Of a DNA stretch of 64,000 nucleotides, positions 13,319-27,122 are shown in pieces (the first letter of the stretch is position 1; every line of letters starts with the position of its first letter). Where the stretch lies: positions 28,571,021 to 28,635,020 of the forward strand of contig JARCOQ010000008.1 of NCBI GenBank assembly GCA_029207755.1, in the 5' to 3' direction. The stretch is from Chamaea fasciata. Taxonomy: Eukaryota > Chordata > Aves > Passeriformes > Sylviidae. The notes beneath the pieces are model-generated. The model was not told the origin of the DNA, searched no databases, and was given only the letters and a program-made list of their open reading frames with translations. The translations under genes and the position numbers were made by a program.

Positions 13319-13452
13319 TTTCTGCCTCAAAAGAAGCTTTCCGCTGCACTGTGAATGGTTCCAGGTCTTTTGTTGATGCACCTGAGACTTCACATATTCT
13401 CAAGACAGAGACTTTTTTTATAAACAGCCATGGCCATTTTGTACAATTTTGA

Positions 13453-13458
13453 AATAAA
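13453..13458 (+). terminator. PDIA5: PDIA5 polyadenylation signal AATAAA (proximal)
   Basis: Canonical AATAAA 135 nt after the stop codon. A second AATAAA follows at 13486-13491 and GT/T-rich sequence lies downstream (about 13585-13640). Confidence 0.7.
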
Positions 13459-13485
13459 GTAAAACCACTTGATTTTTAAAAGGAA

Positions 13486-13491
13486 AATAAA
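13486..13491 (+). terminator. PDIA5: PDIA5 polyadenylation signal AATAAA (distal)
   Basis: Second canonical hexamer, 33 nt after the first; either could direct cleavage. Confidence 0.55.
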
Positions 13492-13515
13492 TTAGAATGT
13501 TGCCATAATGTTTTA

Positions 13516-16500
13516 AAGAAAACTTAGCATTTTCTCTCATGTTGGGAGACTATGCCCACTGACACTCCTATGCAATATTTTTGTAGTCTGTAGCGTGTCT
13601 GTAGGTGATGTTGTTTGTTAGGGTGAAATTTTTGTTCTGGTATTGCAGTACATGTAAAAAACATAGGGGAGGGGACACAGTTTGTTTTGGGTTTGTTTTG
13701 TTATGTTTTGTTTAAATCAGTGCAGGAAAATGGGATTTATAGGACACAGATTTATTCAAATGAAGTTTTACATTCTTGTGAAATAGTTCCTTGTTCTTGA
13801 CTGAGATTTGGGGGGAACAATTTTAAGGTGCTCAGGGATAAATAAGGTATCTGAGTTAATGAAGACATTAACATTGACCAGTCCAGATCTGTCAATTTCA
13901 TTTAAACCTCTCTGGTCTTCAAATCAGAACTGTTTACATACCTTTATAAAATGTATTGAGTGAATTAAGCCACGCATTAAAAATCAGCAGAGCATGGTGC
14001 AATCAGACTAAACCCTCCTTCTTTGGCATCAATACTGTCAATGTATCTGTAAGTTATGGCAGGAATGACTATCTTATAGGAGTACATGATTACTCTTATA
14101 AGGTACACAGTTTCCCTTCAAGTTATGATTGGGTCATATCAAATATGTGTTGTAAAGTGTTATGTTCAACTGTTCTGAGAAATGCATCGTACTAAATGCA
14201 TAATACTTCTGGTAATGCAGTAATTGTGTGTATTACCTGTTTACATTCCAAAAGTTTATCTGCATTTGTAGGAGGGATTTTTCCTTTTTGCTCCTTAAGG
14301 AGTTGCACAAACAATCTCTCTCTGATAGTCATCACTGTAAAACCTTTATCAGCAGCAGTTGAAACGTGTTACACTTTTGATGCTTAAACAAAAAAAAAAA
14401 AAGGTTGATCTGGAGGTACTTCTGTCTTCACAGGAGGGGAGAGTGAGGGGCAGGAAGTTGTGATTCACTTTGAACTAAAAATAAACTTTAAAAAGGACAA
14501 GTATTTTTTATCATTAATCAGCCTTGTTCAGCTTCTTCCCCACTGGGCAAATGACCACAGCTGGTGGTGGCTTAGGAAGAGCTGGTGCACACAGGACGAG
14601 TTCCCACTGCCTGTGGCTGGGACATCCCAGCCTTGAGAGTGCTGGGCAGCCCTGCAGGTGTGTGCTGGTGTGAGGGTCAAACTCCCTCTGCCCTGGCACT
14701 CCAGGGGGCACAAAAAAGCTTCTCACAGCAGAGAGCTGTGACCTGGGTCTGAAACGTTCCTCTTGCTCCTCAGTCTGCCTGTCTTGGATCTGCAGGCTGT
14801 GCTGAGGGGCTGCTCAGGAGGTGAATAGCATCTCACCTCCTTCCTGGGTGTTTTTTCCTTCTCTCTCTTGCCTAATTAATGGCACTGTATGTTTGGCACC
14901 GTTAAGCTGCTGAAGCCATTAGTGAGTATTGTGGAATACCAGTAGCCTGATTGGCCTTGTATGGTAGCCAGCTTGTTAACCACAACATCAATTGGAATGG
15001 CCATGGGGCTGTGCCAAGTATCTTCTCTTATTAGGCACCTGATGAGCCTCCTCACCCAAAAAAATCAGCTGCCTGATAGTACATAATATCATCATGTAAA
15101 AGTAGCTTAATTTATGAAGACTCTGTTTTCTCCCTTTCAATTAGCGCAGTTACTTATGTTGTGCATAGCACTTTTGCAGAAGATCGTGGTAATTCCTTAT
15201 TTCAAGTTATCCTCATGTAAGTAGCAGGCGCTCCCCCCTGCATTTAGGAAACAATACACATTGATGCCATTTGATCTCAAACAGGAATTCTTCTGCTTTT
15301 AGCAAACTATCAAATATGATCAGTCCAGAACTTGCTGTGTCTCTTTTGATCTCAGAGTCAAAGCAGCTGGCACTAACGAAATACAGCCTCCAGAAAATGC
15401 TGAGCATTTCTCTGCATAGGCTGTGCCTATGTTTGTGCTAATTGGTGAGAAATGTAGACTTCTTCAAATATAAGAAAGAAAAAATGATAGCTTGCCAACG
15501 GTGACTTCACTAGTCAGGATCATTCTGAATTATAGGCTTTAGTAAATGTTTAGGATAAGACAATTGCACACTGTGCTTCAGACCAGTAATTCCTTACAGT
15601 TGGTTACACCATAATAAAATTAGGAATTCTCATTTTTCCCTTCAGTCTTTTGTCAGTTACTTCTTGGACTTGGGCATTCATTTTTTCTTGGCTAAAGAAA
15701 AAATGTGTCGTGCGTGTGTTAATGCACAAATATAAAATATTTGAGAATAATTTACCTTCTGTTACAGGGTCATGACTCATCTGGTTTATGGTCTGAATGG
15801 TTTTTGAAAAATACAGTTTTGAACACCATAAATGATTACATCAAATGGCTGACAAAAGCCTTAGTTACTGTGAACTAGACTGTACCAGGAACTCAGAGCT
15901 TTGCTTTCAAAGCCTTTTTAATTAGTAGGCCAGGTCTGGATATCAGTCACACTGTTTTAGTTCTGTTGCCTCCAGTAAAGCAAAAGTTGGTGTTTATATT
16001 TGCTAATGAAGTCAGTTTATGTTTATATTCACATCAGTCATGTTGAAATTGAAGTATGTTATTTTCTACAAATTGTGAATGAAAAATATATGTAAGAGCT
16101 CTTATTTTCTGTATTTAAATGGTTGGTCATTTCACACATTCAGACTTCCCAGCCTGTCACAGTAGATGCATAGCCCAGGCGTTCATAATCACACAGGAAT
16201 TTCTGCCGTGGTTAAAAGTGAGTAATCTGGGCTTTCAAGTCATGAATCATTTATCAGCAAGAAACTTAATTGCTGATAACAAATGGTTTGCAGTGAATCA
16301 GAGATTCTGCTCTTGCAATTATGGGTTTGGTCTTTCAGTCTTTTTAAGGTGTGATTCAAAGGTCTTGGACATCCGCTACATAGTTAACCCTAAGCTGATT
16401 AAATCTTGTCGAGGAAGGGTAAAATGTGTACACAGCAGAGAGGCTGAGCAAGGCTGCATCACTTTGTTCCCCAGTGTTGGCTTAAACGAGATATAAATAG

Positions 16501-19500
16501 CCCACGGGCTGTGTTAGTCCTGCTGTGTGCTTGGACCAAGAGATGAAGGGCAGCAAGGCCAAGCATTTTGTGCATACTGGAAGCTGGAGAGGAAATGGTT
16601 TTCCCATCTAATGAAAGAGCCTGAGATGTTGGATTTGTTTCATCCACCAAAAGGAGGGAAAAGTTCCCAGGAGAGTGAATGTTCTGGGATATGGCAAGAA
16701 CAAGTTGGGAGTCCCAAGATAAGCATAAGCTTCTATCCCAGCCCCTGCGACCCCAGAGGATGATTTGGCTCTGTTGTAAACCATCTACCTCTGACCCAGT
16801 AACTATGTCCTTACTTGTTCAAAACAGAGCAACTCCTCCAAGAGCCTGGAAGAGACTTGCTTTCCAATCTGAGTCAAGAAAAGCAGCCTAACTAATCTCC
16901 GTTTCCTCTTTCCTCCCCCGTAAAATTGCATTTTGGATCTGACAGTCACGTTGACCCCCAAGCCCCTCTTAAGTAGTTGCAGTTGGGTGAAAAAGCCTTG
17001 GGAATTTTTCTAAACTCTGTCTCAGACCAAATTAAGTCCCCCAAATCTTGCTAACTTAAAATCCTTTTGATAGGCATCTGCAAAGATAAGTTGATATTAC
17101 TGGTGAAAAAAGATTAGAGGTAAGGTCTATGTTCTTGCAGCATTTAATTTGGGAGTAAAACAGCAGATAAAACTCCCATCATGAGTAAGCTCTAAGAGAA
17201 TGCTTCAGAGTCTTGTTTCAGATGGAATTGCTTTATGGGTGATTTTGATTTTAGAGGCGAACTGCTTTCCAAAAGAAAAGTCAAGACCTGGCGACATAGC
17301 CTACAGATGTTTTGTCTGTTGCCGTTTAAAAAATAAAAATCACTCTCCATATTCTTGATGGTGCTATATTGCAAGAAAGAAATGTTGCCTACATGGATTT
17401 CCTAGAATAACACTGAACCCCCGCCAGCTGCATTTTACAAACTATGAAACAAGCTATTTGCTCTAAATGGCACTCGGGGGAGTGGGGACTGCTGCCCACG
17501 TGCACCTCGTTTTAATTTAATATCTTACTTTAGTGTGATTGGGTCTGTAATGGAACACTGGGATTGCAGGAGTAAATTCTGAAAACTGAGAGGTGGGGGG
17601 GGAAATCAGCTTTTGTCAGCAGGTGTTGAGCACTGTAGCCAAACGCTGGCATTTCCTTTGCCTCTGGCAGCCCAGCATCCCTGAGCATTCCATGGCTCTG
17701 CGGGAACCACAGGAGTGCAGCCCTTTGGCTGATCTGGTTGTGTACATTACTGTTCTGTGCTGGAACTGATTGGAAACCAGAATTTTTCCCATTAGTTTCT
17801 TTCACTGGTCATAAGAAGATGCCATGTTTTCTCTGCACATCCTGCTTTTATTTACAGAGTGAGGAAGGAGGATACCTGGGTGTCTACAAAGGAAATGAAG
17901 CCAAATGCCATTTTTTCTGCTGGCAGCCTGGATTCTTGGGGACTGACCATTGCTGCTGAAACACTCCCTGCAAAGCACTGTCGACTTGGCTTTTGCAAGG
18001 ATTTGGAAGGTACCGTGTGATGCAATATTGCAAAAAATCTCAGTATCCAAGGCAGCAATTTCCAACCTCTGGTTTCCGAGGAGTTAAGCTGAAGAGTAAA
18101 CTCTATTCATCAGCCCAGTGCAGTTGGTTTTGAGGTAGAAAAAGAGATGGTCTGTTAGCCCAGAATTTAGGAAATCACTGCTCTAATGCAGGTCCATAGG
18201 ATGTCTGGGTGTTTCCACACGGCTGCCCTGGTCCTTGGTTTGTCAGATTCCTGCCCCTGGAAGTCATGTCCTCCTCCCCAGAGCACTCAGCACTGCTGCA
18301 GGGAGACAGGGCTCCTTAAGGAACAGTTATTCTGTGTTTGCTTAGAAAGCATAATAGTGCTAATTATTCTCATTAGCTTTGAGCCACTAATAAATTATCT
18401 TTGCTATTGCTCTTCCATCACTCAGTAATGAGAACCATTTAGCCAGATTTTGCAGATACTGCTTGCTCCCTCTCTACAGCATGATTCCCTGCAAGCATTC
18501 ATCATAGGAAAAGAGCTACGTGAACAAAATCTTTTCAAATTAGTCTCTGGTGCCCCAGTTAAGTGGGTGTCTACATCGCAGGCATGCAGAAGAGCCTTCT
18601 TCATTAATATGTGCAATTCTGCACGAGCTGATTAGCTCTTGCAGCTCATTTGATAGCAAATGTGTAAATCCGTCACACTCTAAATGCCAAATATGTGCAC
18701 AGCTAAATTATGGAGAAGTAAGAAACTGCAAGAGTTGGGAGTCTTTATTTGGAAAAAGAGGTCCTTATCCCATGCATTAAATTGGAGCTCTGGGTTTATC
18801 TAGAGCATTTGTCACTCCTCTGCTTTGTCTTTTTACTGCTGGAAAAATGAATAATTGTTCATGTCGTGTTGCTGGTCCTTTCAGGATGTGTGAGTTTTCA
18901 TTTTGGTGCCCAACATTTGTAACAGACACCTGGTATCCAGCCTGGGTTGCCCTAAGACAACAGTCACAGCACAATGCCATCTTCCTTGTGCAGGACAGGA
19001 AACCAAACTAATCAGTTCCACCTATGTATTATTAATAATGCAGTTACCATCACTTCTCCTGTTCTTTTTTGTTTTGTAAAAATCTCATGAAGAAAAGGAG
19101 GGGGATGAAGTTAGTTATTTTTAACGTTCATGGGTTTTAGCCAGGGCAGTGCTGCACAGTGTAATTAATGTCGTGGTGCATCTGCCAGCACAAGGGAAGC
19201 ACTAAAGAGTGTCACCTGTCAGCACTGAGGGGTTGGTCTGCTGCTGCAATACAAGTGCCCTCGGCCAGTTATTCTGGGACCAAAGAAGGAAACTGGCCTT
19301 AAAAGCTCCTAATTTATGCATGTTTTTCCTCATCTCCATGCCAAGTAGCTGCAGAGCCAGCCCAGCCTCAGGGCTGGACACACCAGCTCAGGGCAGCCAA
19401 GCACCCTCTGTTTTATTTTCTCTCAGCATGCAGAGAAATCACAGAGAAATCGTGAACCCAGCCTGACCTCCAACATATTTTGGCATTACCATCTGGGCAT

Positions 19501-20199
19501 ACAGGCTGGGGAAAATCCTTCCCACTTCCCAAAATTACTGGCATGGGAAGCTGTCTTTCTCCAAGGTGAGTATAAACTCTTCAGGGAACATTTCCTAGGA
19601 GAATGTGCAGCACAATAACAGACCTCTGATCCTGTGGCCTCCAGGTTGATGGTGAGGGGATGCTTATTGCTGTATTGCACCCCACAAGCACAGGACAGGA
19701 TGAGCACATCCAACATTTCCTACTGCATCTCCGAATGTCCTGAGACCTCTTCAAGGGTGTAGGGTTTGCTTACCAAGAAGACAGCTCTGTGTTGGCCTCT
19801 GCAGGGGCAATATGGATGAGAGGCTCTTTCTTTTGCCGTTTCACAGAGGGACAAGCATCCTTTGAGGCAGATCTTCCCTGATCCAGCGGGAGGTGAATGG
19901 AGTCACAGGAGAGCTGCTGCAGAAATGCAGGGATGCTGCACAATGCTGCCTGGTTCCATGCAATTCCCTTTGGACTCTGAGGTCCATCATGCCTTCCACC
20001 TGCAGTACACCACAAAAGCACTATCACTGCTTGCCTTAAACTTAACTCTCTGCCAAAGCCTTCCTTAGGCAAAAGAGTAGCACAAGAGGAGGGACGGCAG
20101 AAATCAAAGAAACAAAATTCACCGTGGAATAAAGTCATGTCTCTCTGGTGAGGTACTGTAGTATGAGGTGCATTAGGTATATTTTGGATGGATGTATAA
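13516..20199. other. PDIA5-SEC22A spacer, no gene seen
   Basis: About 6.7 kb of AT-rich sequence. It contains an A-run near 14389-14402 and a moderately GC-richer patch at about 14540-14830. Open frames are short, overlap on both strands and show no domain motifs or convincing splice structure. No recognisable RNA gene was seen. Confidence 0.6.
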
Positions 20200-20500
20200 T
20201 CTTAATTGTTGTGTATTGTTTGTTTTGTGGTCCCAAGATCCAGGTCCTCATTATTCTAGATGCTGTACAAATATATAAGAGTCTGTCACGCATGGAAAGG
20301 CTTTTATTATGTAAATAGTCAGGTTGGGAAAAAAGAAGTAGTGTTATCTCTGTTTTACAGATGAGCCAGTGAGACGAAGAAAAAAACATAAAAGCATTTT
20401 GCCCAAGGACACACAAAGTCTGTGGGTCAGCAGTGGACTTGAAATTCAAGTCTTGATTTTGTTTCTCACTAGCTCTTCTTTCAATTTGTGTACTGCCCGC
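20200..20500 (+). mobile_element. Ancient MIR/CORE-type SINE relic
   Basis: Contains 'ctagatgctgtacaaat', a phrase shared by old sauropsid CORE-SINE copies. It then has 'gttttacagatgagcc' and 'ttgcccaaggacacac', the diagnostic MIR core and tail phrases, in the expected order. Copies of this family are deep amniote relics, so the match is diverged. The exact ends are uncertain. Confidence 0.7.
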
Positions 20501-21119
20501 AACATAATTAAAATTAAGCACAAAGAAGACAACACTCTCTGCAATTTATCTCTATCTGAAACAATCACCCAGCATCTCTCAGCCAAATTCTCCCCAACTC
20601 TTCTCTGTTTCCTCAAAACCTGCATTTCTGCCACTCCCAACGCCTGTGATCACTATACAAGTCACTGTACATGTTGTCCTCTGATTTTCTGCAACATGTA
20701 TCAGTTAACTATAAAGCTGTTCAGGAAAAGACCCTATTGCATGTGGGGCTGTGTCTCAGTTGGACCAGCCTGCCAAATTTGTATTCCAATCCTTTTAAAA
20801 AATGATACTAACACTCTTTAGAATAAAAAAGAATGCATATACATTTCTGCTGGGAGTATAGAGTCAACCAACCTGTAACTGCTGCTCAACACTACCTGCT
20901 AGTCAAAATTGTATATTGATGTAAATAACTAATCTATACCAAAGACAAATAAAACATGGATTTTTCACTGAAAAAGCACAATATATTTTGTTTTGTGTAC
21001 AGCAATATTTTATGTCAGGCTTTTGGAAAGAACGTGGGAGGAGAGAATTGTAAAAGTCATGACAGTCACTGGAAAGCAGAATAAAATGGAACAGGTATTT
21101 ACCAAGGCTAGAAAATATC

Positions 21120-22060
21120 AAACTAATTCGATAGGGTTCTTTGACAGAGTAAATAATTAGCTAGACAAAGAAGGGAAATCTGGCTGTCTGGACTTAAATA
21201 AAATAGCCAATGAGGAGCCATGTATAGATTTATATCTCCTGCATGGAGAAGTCTGAGATTTATAGAGGAACTGCAAGGCATACACGGTGTTGGAAGATGA
21301 GAAGCTGAACTGTATTGAAAGGGAATTATTCAGAGCTCCTAAACTGTAAGTCATAAGACTGATTGTTATCATTTTCATCAGTGACCTCTTTGGAAAACAG
21401 AGCTGTCTGATCATAAAAATACATTTAAGTCACCAAGTTAGGAGGTATCATCAGTGTAGAGAAAGTTCAGAAAATCACACAGAAAGAGCTGAATATCCTT
21501 GAAGAGTGCGGCCACAGAAGTAGTAAGGGAGGTTGCAGCAGACAAAATCCTGAAGGAAATGACACTGAAAGATTTCATGTTTCAGGGCTGCATGGGCATG
21601 GAAAAGGCAACTGAAACTCTAAAATGCAATAGGAGACACATTTCTAGCAAAGCAAGGAAAGTAGGAACATCCCTGTATAAGACCCTAATAAGATTTTTGC
21701 TTGGAATAAAATGCACTATTCTGATTGTGATAAAGAAAGTTGGATTCTTAATGCAATGGGTACAGCAAAGGGCTGCTAAGAGGAGACTGGAGAGCCTTTC
21801 ATGAAAGGACAGCGTGCATAAGGGGCTTGTTCAGCCCAGCAGCTGAAGAGTGAGATGTGGTTTGATTACTTTCTGTAAATAGATCAGGTAGGGGGAATAT
21901 TAAGGGTAGGCCATCTGCATGTTTGAGCAAGTGGGTATAAATTGGCCATGAATAATTTAGACTGCCAATTAGGTGTTTATCCACCAGCATAGTGAGGGTA
22001 TAAAAATTATAGGGATGAAACCATACCTAGTTTTTCATGAAGCTCACAAAATATATTAAG
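21120..22060 (+). mobile_element. Ancient CR1/L3-like LINE fragment
   Basis: The order of phrases follows the CR1 3' region in degraded form. There is a 'gggctgctaagaggagactg' segment near 21770, then 'gcttgttcagcccagcagct' near 21825, with upstream segments matching the usual spacing of the CR1 reverse transcriptase 3' part. All frames are broken. It is older than the other CR1 copies in the window; boundaries are approximate. Confidence 0.6.
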
Positions 22061-25000
22061 TGGACCATGTGATCCAGTTGTCTGCAGTAGGTGGGGACTG
22101 GATTTGACAATCCAGAAAGTTGTGCCCATCCTGTGTCTTAGTGGGTTTCTATTACAGGGAGCCACCACCTCCATCTTATAATCTTATTAGATATTACAAT
22201 ACCTATAATCCCTTCAGTCCTAAGAAACCCTTCTATCCTTCTGAATTCAATTTCAAATAGAACAACCTAACTGTGGATTACAAAGCCATATGTGTTTTCT
22301 TACTTAATAAATTTGTTGTGGTGATTATCATAAACAAAGACAAATTTCATTATGGAATAAGAATTAATATAAATTATGATGTTTACAGCATAACTGTACT
22401 GACAAAGAATGAATTTTTTATTTATTTTAATTGTTCAAATGGCTCCTAATAAAATTTTTGGCCTCATGAAGTGATCAGCTTGGAATGACTTTCCCTTCTA
22501 TGAAAATATTTAAATACAAACAAAGTCTGCCAATGTGTTCAATTACAGTCATGCAGGGAACTAGAGGGATTATGTGTACTAGGAGTATATTCATGTGGCT
22601 TTTCAGATCAGCTGCTTCTACCAGAAAGGGAATAAAGTAAGCAGAAAAGCCCCAAAGAGAGCCCATCACTGTTGGAATGGCTTGGGACATGATCATCAGA
22701 AAAGCTCACTCGTGTTATTTCCATAAGCCCATAATGCTTATGGCCCTGTAAATAAAAATACATTAACAACACGTTGCTTTTCAAACTAATTGAGATGCAG
22801 TGTGAAGATTACTTTTCAGAAATAGCATGTTCTTTATGCAGGAGATCATACTGGGCCCTGCTGCAACAAGAGTCATTGGGATAATGCTGTATGTTGTTCT
22901 AACAGCTGCATTTATTACCAGTGAGAGACTTTCTGTGACATTACGAGGTTGCTTCAGTCTTGCAAAGCCCTTGAGAGTTAAGAGTTCCAGGAAAGAAACT
23001 TGTGGGCCCAGCACAGGACCTTAAGACTGAATCAGCAGAGGAGGTTTTTAAAAAAGAGAAGCAAGGAAATAAACTGCATATTCTGCTGCTGATTTTTATG
23101 ACCTTGCTCACACTTCTGCTGATGCTGTGTTAGCAAGAACAGTTCGTTCCAGTGAATATAATCCTTGCTCTTGCGATTATGGACACAGGTTTCTCAAAAA
23201 CCTCTAAAAATCAAATGCAATTTTTTAGAGTGGGAAACTGTTAGAAAGTCACGGGCTTTTAGCCAGTGCCATGATTTCAGGAGCCTGATTCGGAGTGTAA
23301 AGGCCTCGTGATGCAGCTGGGCTGCACTCCACATGAATTCACAAATTCAACAAATCTGGTTTTTTGTGGGAATTGACATTATTGTCCAAGAAACAGGAAG
23401 CACTAACACTAATGGTTGTTAGTCTGGTTTTTAGCTAAAGCCCCAGCTTGAATAATACCTCCAGCTTCAAGCACCAAAATTTAAGAAAGATAGAAGAAAG
23501 ATATAAGAAAATCAATGGAACAGAGCAATAGAATGAGAAATGTGTAGTAAACAGAAGGGTGGCGTCCTTTTGCCTTTTGGGTTTTTTTTTTTTTTTTTTA
23601 AAGATGAAGGTTTTGGGTTTAATTAGTCTAAATCAGAGAAGGCTTTTACTTTCCTCATAAAAACAGTTACAAAGTGGATCAGTAATCTGATATATTCCAC
23701 AGTTTAATTTGCTGAAAAAAACCCCTTTAGTTGAATTTTCCTTTCAGAACTTTACTTTTGTGTTGCTCCTGTGACTCCATCGCTGATGAGCACAACTACT
23801 GCCAGCTCCTCAAGCTGGGTATTTTTCCTTGGGGAAGCCTGATTTAAAAGTCATGTTTAAATCCAGTGGATAGAGCCTAAGGGTTTGTCTTCCCTACCTT
23901 TAATCATCCAAAGCTGAGGTGTATAAATGCAGCTGGACATGTCTGCTCCCTGCAGTGACTGAGGAGAAATAGCAACAAAGACCTTCTTCACAGAGGGCAA
24001 TTTCCAGATCACTGAACTTTGGAGAGGTAAATCCTGTCCTAACTCATCTCTGAGTGCTAACTCATCGCTGTTGGGCTTAGCTTTCAGCTGGCTGCTGACA
24101 CACTCAGCAAGTGCATTGGCTTCTCTATTTTGCTCATGTAGAGGCCCCTTGCTGGCATTTCTCAGGGGTTTGGCACCGTGGGCACTCCTTTGTCACCCGT
24201 CCTTCCCACCCCGCTCTCTCTTCAGCTTCTGACACTGTCCACACCTCTTTGTCTCCTCATCTCTTCTTCATTCTGAAACACCTCTTTCCTCCACTTTGGC
24301 TTTCCTTTGCACTGACTGGATTTGCTTCCTATGAATCTGTTTTATCTCTGGCTGCAGCTTTCACTAATGCATTCACTGCACGCTGCCCCTCTGACGATGT
24401 TTTACTGCTTCCATGTCTCAGGGGAGTCAATGGGACAAGAAAAAGACGCAATTTAAAGTGTAACTGGCTTGTTAGCCATGCAAATTCTTGAATAAAAGAT
24501 ATGATTTAAGTTCACCATGAGAGCTGGGAGTGTTGGAGCTGTAACCTCACTTCTGACTCTGCCACCACCTCCCTCAAGTGACCTTGTGTGATTAATTTAA
24601 CCTCTTGGGGCCAGGTTCACATGAAAATAAAGAATAATGTGGTTTTTGCCCTACGAATCTTAACTAATAGATGTATATACAATACTTGAAATCCTGTTAT
24701 GTAAATGCAAAATGCTTATCTTTTTTCTTTAAAACATTTACAAAAGGTTAAGAGAATTTTAGGGTTGGAAGATAAACAGTTCAGAAGAACTAGAAAAATT
24801 AAAATTACACATGTATGCACTTATCACAAACCTTTAGACAGCATTTAATTAAGTAATCACTAGTTCTCTGCATTACAGTAGATGCTATCATAAGCTGTTA
24901 AACTGTGCAGCAGCTTGTAATACTGTGCACTCTGTTTATACAGGATAAGGACTCTCTGGATATTATTCAGATTAATGTATCATCTTCTGAATGTGTACTT

Positions 25001-26439
25001 TACTTGTGTATAGTCAGTCAGGATTGAGATGTTCCCGTGCTCCACTCTACAAAAGCCTGACTGGGAACAGCGTTTTCCTGACAGGCCAAGATACTGCCTT
25101 GCAGATACCAAGTTGTGTATTCAAACACACAGATGTTCCATCCCTTGTGAGGCTTTACCAAGACCTGTCCTTGGTGCACAACCTTGGCAGTTCTTGCCAA
25201 CAGCCAGCTTTCACAGAGAGAAGGATGCTCAGGAAAGGCTTTCCAGGACATCACTTCTTCTTCAGCTTTTATGTTCAGAGAAAAACTTGGTCACTACCAA
25301 GCAGGTGACCTCTGCTGCTGTGGCCCCTCTGCTCACCTGCTCCTTCCTTCCTCTCCCACAGTTCTATATCAGCCCCATCTTCTGACCCCCCCTCTTCAGC
25401 ACTTTCCTGTCTCAAATCTGCTTTAAAAACAATTTTCCCCTTTTTGTCAGTTTTCCCCCCTACTCAGCCCCAGAGCCACAGTTAATCTTGTGTCCCTTGC
25501 TGTGGCCGTGCTTGACTCAGAGAGTTCGAGCCCTTGGCTTGGCTGAGCTTTGCTTGAAGCATGGAGAAGAAAGCCTGGAGGCTGAAAGGGTGAAATTAAT
25601 CTCCAGCAAGAGCAATTTACTCCTCATTCTAAGATCCAAGAGATCATTTTTCCTCACCTGGATCACTGGAAAAGGGAGTGAGGTGATGCCCCTCTGATAT
25701 CCAGGGCTGCCATAGGTATTCACTTATAATTGCTTGGAGAAGGCAGAATTGAGGTAGGAGAGCACTGATTTTCTCCAGCACCATCTCCCTGATCCCCCTT
25801 ACTCCTGAGAAGAGCTCAGCAGAGCCTAAGAGTCCAAGGTGTGAGGTGTGTTACCTCTATCCCAACACTGCCGTGCTACAGGCACTTGGATAGTGAAGTA
25901 GTAACAGATGGAAGGAGAAATTAAAAGGCGTTAGTGAGGAAATAAGCTGCTTTCATTTGAGGTTTGAGCCAACAGACTAAAACTGTGTGACTTGGTACGA
26001 AAACAGAGAAGTCAACCAGTCGTACAGGGAGGAAATGATCCTTGTATCAGTAAAGAAAGTAGTTTCAAAATAGGAACCTTACTCTAGGGTTACTAATGAG
26101 GTTTGCAAACTTCCACTTTTGTATTGTTTATTTATTCTTGAAACACGCCCCGTTGATTAGTTGGGAAATGAGCGAGATTAGCCTAGCATCTCAGTCTCAT
26201 TCAGGGCACTATTCCTGGTGGCTATTCTGTCCCCATCCCGCAGATGCCAGCAGCCACGCTCACTGTCCCAGCAGAGGACCCCAAACACACCTGGTTATTC
26301 ACGCAGTGCCAGGCATACGCCAGGGGCTGTGTGTTCCATAAAACCTGGTGGACACCAGCCAGCTGCTGTCACAGTTATTACATGGAGAACCCAAAGAGCA
26401 CATCTCCGAAAGCTCAGCTGTGCTGACAACAGAGCGAAT
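22061..26439. other. Spacer upstream of SEC22A, no gene seen
   Basis: About 4.4 kb without a recognised gene. It includes a T-run at 23582-23599 and pyrimidine-rich sequence near 24230-24300. The open frames at about 24111-24491 and 24991-25426 overlap one another or the opposite strand and show no protein character. Confidence 0.55.
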
Positions 26440-26780
26440 TATCCTGGAGGAGGCTCAGGGGTGAGTTTATCGCCCCCTACAACTCCCTGGGAGGAGCCTG
26501 GAGCCAGGTGGGGGTCGGGCCCTTCTCCCAGGGCACAGGACAAGAGGACAGTCGTAAAATGAACCAGGGGAGGTTCAGATTGGGAAGAACTTCACAGAAT
26601 GGGTGACTGGACATTGGACTGGGCTGCCCAGGGATGTGGTGGAGTCACCATCCTCAGAGGTGTTTAAGACTGGATGTGGCACTCGGTGCCCTGGTCTGGC
26701 TGACATTGCTAGTGCTGGCTCATAGGTTGGTCCCGATGATCCCGGAGATATTTTCCAACGTGACTGATTCTATAAATTCA
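26440..26780 (+). mobile_element. CR1 LINE 3' fragment next to SEC22A CpG island
   Basis: Typical CR1 order: 'ggaggctcagggg', then 'acaactccctgggagga', 'ggacaagagg', 'gggctgcccagggatgtggt' and 'gttggtcccgatgatcc', ending at a 'gattctataa' tail. It is better preserved than the intergenic relic. Its 3' end stops where the CpG-rich sequence begins. Confidence 0.9.
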
Positions 26781-27104
26781 GCCTCAGGCAAGGCTGTGCG
26801 AGACAGCGCTGGCGGTGGCTCGGCTGCTCCCGCCCAGGCGGTGAGAGACACCCACGCCCGGGAGCCTGGCCCGGCAGTCCGGCCGACGCATCTCAGCCAC
26901 GCAAGGGCGGCATGTTCGTCGTACAGAGCGGCCCCGGGCCCGCCCCGCAGGCGCTTCCTCAATCTCCGCGGGCTGACAGCGGGGCCCGCCGGGTCCCCGA
27001 GCGCGGCCGCGCCGGGAGCGCCCGCGGCCCCCTCAGGGCGGCCCCGCCCCGCAGCGCCGCGGCCGCCACGCGCGAGGGCGCTGCGGCGCGCGCGGACGTG
27101 TCCG

Positions 27105-27122
27105 CTCCCACAATGCCCGGCG
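27105..27122 (+). promoter_or_regulatory. SEC22A: ZNF143/Staf-like binding site
   Basis: Fits 16 of 18 positions of the vertebrate ZNF143 consensus YWCCCAYAATGCAYYGCG, including the whole CCCACAATGC core; mismatches are at 27117 and 27119. Such sites usually lie close to start sites of CpG-island genes. An ATG inside the motif (27113-27115) could be an upstream start codon if transcription begins before it. Confidence 0.5.

Larger units (their letters stand above)
13319..13515 (+). other. PDIA5: PDIA5 3' UTR
   Basis: Sequence from the stop codon to just past two AATAAA signals. The exact cleavage site cannot be read from sequence, and a longer 3' UTR into the T-rich region to about 14.4 kb is possible. 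Confidence 0.6.

Noticed and set aside
20369..20821. 150-codon plus-strand open frame
   Set aside because: It starts inside the ancient SINE relic and has no recognisable protein character.
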